This document shows, piece by piece, positions 22,771 through 32,335 of a DNA stretch of 64,000 bases. The notes below the pieces were generated by a model, which made no database searches, was not told the origin of the DNA, and worked only from the letters and a program-made list of their open reading frames with translations. The position numbers were made by a program, and so were the translations under genes. The stretch is taken from assembly GCA_022495995.1 (NCBI GenBank), contig JAFEMH010000744.1, positions 372,001 through 436,000 on the forward strand, in the 5' to 3' direction. This DNA is from Adenophora triphylla var. japonica. Its lineage: Eukaryota > Streptophyta > Magnoliopsida > Asterales > Campanulaceae. Within the stretch, counting starts at the first letter, position 1, and the number at the start of each line of letters is the position of its first letter.

Positions 22771-24585
22771 TGAATGAACGCTCGCCGAAAAATTATGAAA
22801 ATTTAGGAGTCGCCACGCCGTTTTAAAGGAAACATTGAAAACCTTTTTGAAAGAGAATTTTGAGTTCGGGGGTCAGGTTACGTGTTGGGAAGAACCGAGA
22901 GTTCACCCAACACGCCTCATTCGTAGACGAGTTTTTCAGTGTTCAACATCCAAAACATCCAAATGTGTGTGAAAATTGTGTGAGACAAAACATGAATTAC
23001 AACTTGTGAACCATTTACTACGGGAGGCCACATCCCGATTACAATATATGAGAACAACTTACAAGTGAAATTGACCAACTGCAAGGTGGCTACATGTGTC
23101 GCCCGACACAGGACCTCGGATGGTCAAGTGTGTCGCGTGACACAACAAGCCTACTTGCAGAGGCTTACAAATGTTGGATTACAAGGGCAGCTCCATAATA
23201 ACAACATCCAACTACATCACAAATGGATCTAATAGATCACAGAAGTCGGGGTTTATCACTCAAGAGGGTATGGATATGAATGATCCATACTCATCTCGAG
23301 TGACTAAGCCGAACACATCAAAGTGATTCAATGACAAACAAAAGCAATGCAAATCATGACTAATTCACATAACCAAGGAGTAGAACAGATGTATTACAAT
23401 CAAAACCAAGCAATTACATCAGATCAAATCTAAGAATCAGATTTAAACAGTATACAGAGATCATTCCAAGTCATGAATCGAACATAGAGAATGAGTATAA
23501 TCAGAATCATCCGAATTCAAAACATGGCACAATCACTCAACATACATAATGATCATGAGATTTAGCATGGAGAGAAGATGAATCAGAGAGATATAATGAA
23601 GGAAGATGTCAATTACCCTTGTAGATCCACATTCTCTATACTACGTCGGTATAGGGAGTCTTTAAATCAACTCCGGAAGCAGCTTGGAAGTCTCAGACCA
23701 GGAATAGCTTTGAAATCACAAGGAGTGTGTGTTGACTGGGTATATGAGAGAGAGAGGGGGATTTGGATGAACTGGTTCGTTGTTTTTTGGGGAGTAGAGA
23801 GGACTGGTGGAAGCGGTAGAAAGGGACGCCGATTTGGGTACAGAGAGGGAGCTCGGTTGTCGCCAAATTTGAGATTAGTGAGAGCAAGGTAACGATGGCT
23901 GTGTTTGGCATTGTTGGGGAGGGGCGCCGGTGAATGGGTTTAGAGAGAGAGGACGAGCGTTGACTTGGTTGAGGAGTGATTGAGAGAAATTGGATCGATG
24001 AGGAAGGGGATTTGGGGAGAGGAAACTGGTCGGAGCGATTGGGGAGATTGGGTCGCCGATTGATTTGGGTGTGAGGGAGAGGATCAGTGATGGGCTTGGC
24101 CGAAGAGGGAGAGAACAGGTAAAGGTGAGGAAGACGATTTAGGGAGCCGGCAATGGTGTTTGCATTTAGAGAGAGAGTAGAGAGAGAGACTGCGAGTAGA
24201 GAGAGAGAGAGAGAGGCCTCTTCCAAATTAGAGAAAATTCCTATTTAACGTTGATTGGGAAATTGATTTATTATGTCATACGACCTCTTGTATCCATTTT
24301 CCATGCTTCGAGGTGTCGCACGACTGATCACACCCATAACTGTTTCTGGCGCCAAAACCTGGTTCTGGAACATTCCAGGTTAATTCCCAAGAGGTCCAAA
24401 CTGATTAATTCCTTGTAGGTCCTTTTCTACATAAAAATGACTTAAAGCACTTCCTCCGTAAAAACTTATAAAAAGTTTCCGAAAGTCTCGGAACGGACCA
24501 AAAATTTACCAAAATGCCCCTAGTGCAATTTTATTATATTAAAATGCACCTATAAAGGGTCGCGAATTGGATTGGCGTACTCACA
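22771..24585 (-). mobile_element. Solo LTR S1 (Tat-related family)
   Basis: The 1815-bp insert begins tg and ends ca, flanked by the 5-bp TSD CTGAC (22766-22770 and 24586-24590). Deleting it with one TSD copy restores the pol frame order around VKSFMG. The left end resembles the inner end of the element A and C LTRs (ggagtcgccacgcc; then a shared pyrimidine-rich run), so S1 is inverted relative to B. It carries four dyads: tgtgtcgcccgacaca (23095-23110), tgtgtcgcgtgacaca (23129-23144), and two of tgtcNYACGAC type (24274, 24314). It is GA-rich near 23930-24230. There is no real gene, and no internal region remains: a solo LTR left by recombination. Confidence 0.88.
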
Positions 24586-24590
24586 CTGAC

Positions 24591-26158
24591 AGAAGTGAAA
24601 AGTTTTATGGGAAGACTTCAGTACATCAGCCGCTTCATCAACCAGTTGACATCTCTCTGTGAGCCAATGTTAAAGCTAATGAAGAAGAATGCCGACGTCA
24701 ATGGGACTCCGAGTGCCAGACAGCTTTCGAGAAAATCAAGACATACTTGGTGAATCCCCCAATCCTGTGCCCGCCACATGAAGACAAGCCACTCCTCCTG
24801 TACCTGACAGTAACAGACACGTCAATTGAAGCAATGTTGGCACAAGAACAGAAAGATTCCAAAGTTGAGCATGCAATCTACTTCGTAAGCCGAAAGCTTC
24901 AGGGAAGTGAACTCAGCTACTCAGCATTAGAGAAAATTTGTACCGCCTTGGTATGGGTAGTCGGGAAACTGATATACTACATGCAGTCACATTCAGTGCA
25001 CCTGGTCTCCAATATGGACCCCGTCCGATATCTCTTCGACAAGCCATCCCTGTCAATGAGACTAGCCAAGTGGTCATTCTTCCTGGCTGAGTTCAACATC
25101 AAGTACATGGTCAGAAAATCAACAAAGGGCAGAGTAATGGCAGATCAGCTGGCAGACTTCCCAAGCAGTGAACCCAAGGGTCCTGATTTGCAGTTTCCAG
25201 ATGACGGGATCTTTTCACTTGACAGCGCAAACCGCTGGCAACTCTTCTTCGATGGGGTAGCCAACAAGAAGGGAAATGGTATTGGAATGCTTTTGGTCGA
25301 TCCTAAAGACGAGCACACTCCCATAGCCATCAAATTGAATTTTGAAACAACCAACAATGCAGCAGAGTATGAAGCTTGCGCAGCCAGCCTAGAAGCCGCT
25401 CTTGAGCGCAACATCTCAGAAATGGAAGTATACGGAGACTCAGCATTGATCGTCAATCAAGTATCCAACAAATGGAAGACGATAGATTCTGGCCTCCAGA
25501 AGTACCACACGTACATGGAGGAGCTCATTGCTCAATTCAAGGACATCTCTTTCCATTATTTGCTAAGAGACAGGAACCGCTTCACAGACGCCCTAGCTAC
25601 CCTAGCATCTCTTGTCGAAATTCTCGAAGGGAAATTAATAAAATCCCTCAGAATAGGCAGACGGGAAACACCCGCTTATTGCTGTGAGATCGAAGTTAAA
25701 AATGAACCAATCGACAAACCCTGGTACAATCAAATCTACCAGTACCTCCAAAATGGAGAAGCTTCCTTCACAAATGAAGATGGAAAATACAAAGAAGGGA
25801 TCAAAGCTAAAAACATGATGGCACTAAAATGCCTGGCATCCCATTTCATCATTCTGGGGGGTATGTTGTACAAGAAGAGCCACCAGGGACCACTCCTTCA
25901 GTGTGTAAATAAAGAAAAAGCCAACGAGCTAATGAACGAAGTTCACAACGGAACCTGCGGTCCGCACATGAATGCCAGAGCATTGACACAGATCATCCTC
26001 CATATGGGATACTATTGGGTATCAATGGAAACAGACTGCATCCAGTTCGTCAGAAGCTGCGACAAATGTCAACGGTTCTCCAACCTCAATCACATCCCTC
26101 CTCACGAACTCTATTGCATGACTACGCCATGGCCTTTCACCACATGGGGAATCGACGT
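24591..26158 (+). pseudogene. Element B RNase H and archaeal-type RNase H domains
   Basis: The coding run resumes with EVKSFMGRLQYISRFINQLTS, has a 1-bp frameshift near 24695-24700, then is open from 24747 (VNPPILCPPHEDKPLLLYL; YFVSRKLQGSELSY). The second RNase H is intact in its motifs: WQLFFDGVANKKGNGIGML (about 25238), TTNNAAEYEA (about 25346), VYGDSALIVNQ (about 25429). The domain continues into integrase without a stop, unlike element A. Confidence 0.88.
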
Positions 26159-26978
26159 CATTGGCAAAATCACTCCGCCAGGGAGCAATGGTCACGAGTT
26201 CATATTAGTCGCAGTCGACTACTTTACCAAATGGGTAGAAGCCAGATCATACAAAGTACTGAATTCTAAGAAGGTGGTCGAGTTCATCAAAGAGAACATC
26301 ATGTGCAGATACGGGGTGCCCAACGAGATCATATCCGACAATAGGACCCACTTCGAAGGAGATTGTGACCAACTGTTGACTGAGTCTAGAGTTACACGCC
26401 ACAAGTCTTCTCCCTACAGACCACAAACTAATGGTGCAGTAGAGGCAGCAAACAAGACTCTCACAATGATAATCAGAAAGATGACCGTCAGAGGTCGGGA
26501 TTGGCCCGAGAACCTACATCTAGCGCTCTGGGGATACAGAACATCAGTCACAACCGCCACAGGGGAGACTCCTTTCGCACTTACATACGGAATGGAAGCA
26601 ATGTTGCCAGTGGAATTGGAAATTCCATCCCTCCGAGTCCTCTTGGAAAACAGAATCAATGAAGTCGAATGGCTTCAGAGCCGTCACGAAGAACTTGCTC
26701 TACTCGACGAGCGCATATTGAAAGCCATGGAACACACTCGTGCCTACCAAAGCAGAATGGCCTGAAGTCAAGATCCGAGACATCAGAGAGGCGACTTGGT
26801 GCTAAAGGAAAAGCCTCCTACGCAGACCAATCCCCTCGGAAAGTGGGAGCCTACCTGGATAGGCCCGTTCGTGGTACAAAGAATCTTCTCCGGAGGAGCC
26901 ATGAAGTTAGTAGATTTGGACGGGAACCCTTTCGTTAACCCCGTGAACGGAAGTAAGCTCCGCAGATACTTCGTTTGA
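26159..26978 (+). pseudogene. Element B integrase core and C-terminal part
   Basis: The HHCC finger lies just upstream (HNGTCGPHMN at about 25942; CDKCQRF at about 26059). The core has WGIDVIGK (about 26147), IISDNRTHFEG (about 26330; the usual Gly after Asn is Arg) and NGAVEAANKT (about 26431). The frame is open to 26765 as part of a 672-codon run, then TGA. The C-terminal segment (GDLVLKEKPPTQTNPLGKW..GSKLRRYFV) continues in another frame to 26978. The integrase is close to complete but cannot be made in one piece. Confidence 0.85.
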
Positions 26979-27434
26979 GGAAGAGCACGAGTCAACTCTC
27001 CTTCCCCATACACCACCCCTCAGTAAAGTTAAAGTGCTAAAAGAGTAATACCCAACTGGATACATTCCCTATAATGATCCAGGTAAAAAACAGGGTCACA
27101 CTTCTTTTGTCTTTGATTTTCTCAAATATCACCTAAAGTGCCGAACTACGGTAACCTGAGCCCCTTAGCCTAATTGTAAAAGGGGAACGTAGGCAGCCAT
27201 CATTGGTTCGGTTTCAAAAACAACAAAAAAAAAAACAAATAAGCAACAATCGCTTGTGTTTCGAAAAACTCTTTAAATTAACCCACAAATTCATAACGGT
27301 TAAAACAATCTTTGATGAGTTCAAGCACGGTCAACTCTTGACTCGTTACACGCTAGCAAAACAACAAAAAAAACATTAATCAATTAATGTGTCTGCAATA
27401 ACAGTGGGTGGATACTCCGGACAGCAAGGTCAAC
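26979..27434 (+). other. Element B post-integrase non-coding region with hairpin
   Basis: No gene. A ~75-nt unit starting gtgctaaaagagtaat (27028-27105) corresponds to the duplicated unit in element A. The nested hairpin follows: ctacg (27146-27150) with cgtag (27188-27192), and inside it cccctt (27161-27166) with aagggg (27180-27185). The region ends at the stop of the antisense ORF. Confidence 0.65.
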
Positions 27435-28932
27435 CTAGTCCCCCGTACTTGGTCCTTCATCCTTCTTCCCCTTCCCTTTTCCGCGTCGAGTATTTTTCAC
27501 CTTCACAGGGAATATTCCCGTAGTCCTTCTACCTGGCTCTGGGACCATTCCCGATGCCTCCGTCAGATCGACAACTACCAACGCAGCCCTTTCCCTAGCT
27601 CTATCTTGAGCTGCCTCTCTCCGAGTCATCATGACCGTGCTTTGATCGGCCGCCCGACTAGCATTGGCCTCATAATCAGCCATGTCGTCCCCAGTACGAT
27701 TCTGAGGGTTAGCCATCGCTTCGGCCCTCCTCAAAGTCGAGCCGTCAGGGTAATCAAGACCCAACAGCTCCCTCCGTCTCCACAAAATGGCCATCTGTGT
27801 CTCCCCCATACACTCCTCGTACAAGTTCAAATACTGTATAGACAGAACAATGCCCCCTCTCCGGTAAAAGAGAACCCCAACAGGAAAGGACGTGTATTTC
27901 CACAACCGCGTGAGAAGCAATGGCGTCGAAGGATCGTCCATCAAAAGAGATCCCACCTCGAAGGTAGCAACATGACCCAAACCCGTCAATGGCACCTGCT
28001 CCAGCCCGTACTGTCGCAGCACCAATGATGGAATGTAGAAAGCAGTCTGGGATAACCCCGGTACTCTGACAACCAGAAGACCCTCCTGAGCGGTCCGACA
28101 AGTTTGTAGCTTCCAATGAGGAACCCACCATCGCAAGTGATGCGTACGGAGTCTGGCCATCCAGAGCTCCAGTTCAGCCTGATCGCCCCTATCACCAAAG
28201 GACGTCGAGAAAAGGACCAGGGGTCACATGACACTGGAATCTCGGGCACCATCTGCAATCGCTCCCTCAACCACATAGTGAGCATAGCGGGACTCCCCCC
28301 ACATGTATCGGTTGACGGTCACCATCCGACCTATGCCAAGGAACGTCTCGCCTAGGATCAAAGGCACGATGTCTCCCTCATTCTGGCACTGCCTCACCAG
28401 GTCCAGTACACTGTGATGGCACACACCCAGGGACGTGAACGTGAATAAAGTGACAATTGCGCACAGAGCAAATGCGTCCCACTCAAAAAATGCTCCCCTC
28501 AACACCGACAAATTTATCGGGCAGCCCCAAAATGTCAACATAATTCGTGTTCGGCATTAGCATCCCGTATGCTTCTTCAGCTGAGATACCGAGCAAAGAC
28601 ACTAACTTCTCAATGGTGGCTAGGCCACCCGTCAATGGAAGAACCAGTTGTTTCGTCTCAGGTCCTCCTAATATGGCCCGGAAATCTTCAAACGTGGGCG
28701 TAATCTCGTTGTACGAAAAGCTGTACACTTGCCTCCGTACGTCCCAGAAGCGAGCCGCAGCTCTCAGGAGATCCCAATCCGGCATGAGCTCCTTCAAAGC
28801 CCAAACCAATTTCATCCCGTAACAACCCTCAAAAAAACCCTTGCTTTGCCTCGTGTGGTGCCGTACCCACGACTGGAAATTATCCAAGTATCGTTCTTGC
28901 ATCTGAGATGATAACCTAGGAAATAGAGCCAT
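27435..28932 (-). pseudogene. Element B antisense ORF 1 (DUF7745 / plant-mobile-domain-like), broken
   Basis: The homologue of the element A antisense ORF. Probable start at 28932 (MALFPRLSSQMQERYLDNFQSW); a longer frame opens at 29031 but lacks similarity. Diagnostic motifs are WDLLRAAARFWDVRRQVYSFSYNEITPTFEDFRAILGGP (28680-28800). Frame changes near 28490, 28230 and 28000-28160 split the rest. The C-terminus ends KNTRRGKGKGKKDEG, the same basic tail as in A. A dyad agtccggccagact (29059-29072) sits upstream. The role is unknown; the antisense orientation means it would need its own promoter. Confidence 0.7.
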
Positions 28933-29388
28933 GGAAAGAACAAAGAAAACCTTCAAGAATTTAAGAGAGAAATTCAGTGTTTGATCAAAAGCAAACGTGA
29001 TGTTTTCAAATTTGCAAAAACTTGTCTGCAATTTAAAACAATCTGGAAATTGAATCCCAGTCCGGCCAGACTGTCTTTCAAGTTGACTTGGTCAACTCTG
29101 CAGCCAGCTGCCTCAAATGCAGGAACATTTCCATACCACATCCTATTCAAGCCTTGTTTAAACTACGTGCATCCATATTTTAAATCAACCACTACCGACA
29201 CCACTTTCGCCCCGGGCTCGTGCAACAGTGCAATTAATTAAATAACAGTGCATATAGATATAAATTTTGACTAGTTCAAATTTTGTGCATGTTTCATTAT
29301 TATTTATTTTTGATCAACCTACTTGCTTATTTGCCAAAAATAAAGAAAGGTAATCACAAAATAAATGTGCAAAATACAAGGTCCCGCC

Positions 29389-31091
29389 TGTGAATGTGTG
29401 CCCAAATTCTAAATTTTTGTTTTTTAGATCGGATTCACGCGAGTTTGAAAACATCCGATTTAATTTGAAAAACGGAGTCGCCACGCCATTTTGATTTCCT
29501 CAAAACTTTGAAAAAAGGATTTTAGGGTTCGGAGGTTAAGTTACCCCTTGGGAAGAACGGATCGTCGTTCACCCAAGGTGCCTTGCCGTAGCAAGTCTCC
29601 CAAGATTCCGTTTATCGTGCTTGCTTGCGTGCTTTCTTGTGTGCATGTGTTTGAAAAGAGAGGGGGGGATGTCCCAAGTTGTCTTCCGGACGTACAAACC
29701 ATTTAGTTGGTTGTCGCTCGGGATTCCTTGGATTTTTGTGTGTTCGGGATTTTGATCCCGTCCTCATCTTGGACTTGTGATCATCGCTTTTTAACCTTGG
29801 GACTTGCGTGATCGAGAGAAAGACTCTCTTTTATAGTCCAAAATGAGGTTCTTTAGAAAATGAATGACCTTAGCCCATCAATCCTACGCCTTGAGACGAT
29901 TGAGCTTATATTGGAGCTATCATGCTCGTCTCAAGCGATAATCGGAGATATAGGTTCAAGGTTTATCCCTTTCTAAAGAGATTATGGCACCTTTTATGGA
30001 AGAAACGATGTAAAGATAGGATCTTTACACCGGTCCGTTCCAAAGGTTACTAATGGGGACATGGGGAAATGCATGTAAAAATGACATTTTTAGTGAAAAG
30101 ATGACATTTTGGGTTGCAAAGGATGCTTTTGATTTGCAAAGGATGCTTTTTGGTTTTAAAGGAATGATTTTTATGCAAAGGATACATTTTTATGAGGGAA
30201 ATTAGCATTTTATATGCAAAGGATGCACAAGGATTACAAAAGGATGCTAATTCAAGATAAAGTAATGACTTTTAATGCAAAGGATGCATGAAAATGGGTT
30301 TTAGGGTGCAAAGGATGCAATTTGAATATAAAGATATGATTTTTATGTGCAAAGGATGCATTTTTAATGGAAAGCATGGATTTTTAGGTGCAAAGGATGC
30401 ACCTTTATTGTAAAGATTACATTTTTTAGGAGCAAATGATGCTTATTTTATGCAAATGATGCAAAAGGGAAAAGGGGTATGATTGATATGAATAAAGATA
30501 GGATCTTTAACAACAAATACCAAGTCCCAAGCAATATGATGACAATATATGAATGTACTGAGCAATTAAATCACATGGAGCAAGTATAATGCAAGGTAAG
30601 GGAGTGAGAGGTTACCAATGGTGGTGACCTCTTCTTCTTTGGATCTTGCCTAGTGGATGGACCAACTTGAAAGGCTTCAAGGAGGAGGGGGTGGCTTCTT
30701 GGCACTCTTCACCTTATTGGAATTTTGCAGCAGTGTTTAGAGAGCTTTTGGGACTGAATATGGTGTGTTGTTGTTCTTAAAAATGGGAAGAGGAGGGCTC
30801 CATTTATAGGCAGTCTGGATAAGGCTAATGAGGCCGTGCGGCTAGGAATTCTTGGCTAATGCAGCCGTGCGGCATTATCCTGTATGACTCAGCATGTTTC
30901 TAGAATCATGCAAGGTGGCACTTCTAGAAGGATGCCAAATACAATTAAAACGTGCCTTTTTAATTTAGAGCAGTCCCTTCATTCCTCGGAAGGTTCGGAA
31001 CAGTTCCGAAATTGTTCCGGAACTTTAGGAAAGTCCGGGAAATTGCCGGAAAAATTAACCGGAAGGCATGAGCCAGATTTGGGTACTTACA
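29389..31091 (-). repeat. Element C 3' LTR
   Basis: Inverted relative to the window. The termini are TG...CA, with tgtaagtacc as the LTR start on the - strand. There is a TATA box at about 30808-30821 (complement ctataaatggag) and two dyads gccgtgcggc (30833-30842, 30864-30873) on its upstream side. Bases 30110-30460 contain many copies of a gcaaaggatgc unit at variable spacing. Confidence 0.9.
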
Positions 31092-31372
31092 GAAGCCCCT
31101 CGGCAACGTCACTTGCAGGATGAGTGGGGTTGTCGATAGAAAAGAATCCGATCTGGCGAATGCCGAGACGGATTAGGTGACCAAGGTGGTCGAGTGGCTG
31201 AACCTTTGGAAGGCTACCTACGTATCCCGTAGGAATCAAGCCAGGCCGTAGTTCAGAAAAGATCCGCAGGGGATGGGGTGTCATATGTGACGAATTGGCT
31301 GAACCTAAGGTAGGCTACCTACGTATCCCGGAGGAATCAAGCCAGATCGTAGTTCGGACCTTTACTGGATCG
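31092..31372 (-). other. Element C polypurine tract and LTR-proximal region
   Basis: On the - strand a purine run (complement of 31093-31104, gaggggcttc) directly precedes the 3' LTR, as in elements A and B. Two copies of gatacgtaggtagcc (complements of about 31213-31227 and 31314-31328) lie here, each preceded by a ctac-containing arm. There is no gene. Confidence 0.65.
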
Positions 31373-31788
31373 AAATGTTATTCCTTCATTTAGGAATAAC
31401 GAAGATCGAAAAGAGATAGCAATTTTATTCCTTCATTCGGGAATCGCGAGAGAGGTCGAAATGTTATTCCTTCATCTTGGAATAACGGAGATCGAAAGAG
31501 AGCGAAATGTTATTCCTTCATTCTGGAATAACGGAGATCGCGAGAGAGGTCGAAATGTTATTCCTTCATCTTGGAATAACGGAGATCGCGAGAGAGCGAC
31601 ATGTTATTCCTTCATTCTGGAATAACGGATCTCGCGAGGGAGCGAAATGTTATTCCTTCATTTTGGAATAACGGAGATCGCGGGAGAGAGAAATGTTATT
31701 CCTTCATTCTGGAATAACGGAGATCGCGAGGGAGCGAAATGTTATTCCTTCATTTTGGAATAACGGAGATCGCGGGAGAGGATGGATT
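31373..31788. repeat. Element C 46-bp minisatellite with stem-loop in each unit
   Basis: Nine copies at 45-47-bp spacing. Each copy has gttattcc, a loop of about 8 bases, then ggaataac: eight-base arms that would pair in single-stranded RNA or DNA. Loop sequences vary (ttcattct, ttcatctt, ttcatttt), while the arms stay almost unchanged. Confidence 0.88.
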
Positions 31789-32335
31789 TTGTAAAGAAGT
31801 AGGAATGACTTGATAATTTTTGTAAAGAAAGGGGGACGTACCCGATAATTTTTTGTAAAGAAAGTGGGACGTATCCAATAATTTTTTGTAAAGAAACGGG
31901 AAGGACCCGATAATTTTTGTAAAGCAATGGGACGTACCCGATGATTTTTTGTAAAGAAAGTGGGACGTACCCAATAATTTTTTGTAAAGAAATGGGAAGG
32001 ACCCGATAATTTTTGTAAAGCAATGGGACGTAGATGATTTTTCATAAAAGAGTGGGAAAGACCTGATAGTTTTTGTAAAGCAACGGGACGTACCCGATGA
32101 TTTTTCTTAAAGAAAGTGGGACGTACCCAATAATTTTTTTGTAAAGAAACGGGAAGGACCCGATAATTTTTGTAAAGCAATGGGACGTACCCGATGATTT
32201 TTCATAAAAGAGTGGGAAAGACCCGATAGTTTTTGTAAAGCAACGGGACGTACCCGATGATTTTTCATAAAAGAGTGGGAAAGACCCGATAGTTTTTGTA
32301 AAGCAACGGGACGTACCCGATGATTTAATTATTTG
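31789..32335. repeat. Element C 31-bp/62-bp tandem repeat
   Basis: About seventeen half-units of 31-32 bp in alternating versions, built from 'gatratttttgtaaag' and 'gggacgtacc' or 'gggaaggacc'. Alternation of the two versions gives a higher-order period of about 62 bp. The repeats are open in several frames because the unit length is a near multiple of three; this is not a gene. Confidence 0.88.

Noticed and set aside
23693..24226. 177-codon frame (- strand) in S1
   Set aside because: Ser/Pro-rich low-complexity translation of a GA-rich stretch inside a solo LTR; not a gene.
31373..32335. CRISPR-like regular repeats
   Set aside because: Spacers are themselves repeated, the DNA is plant retrotransposon, and no cas gene is near.
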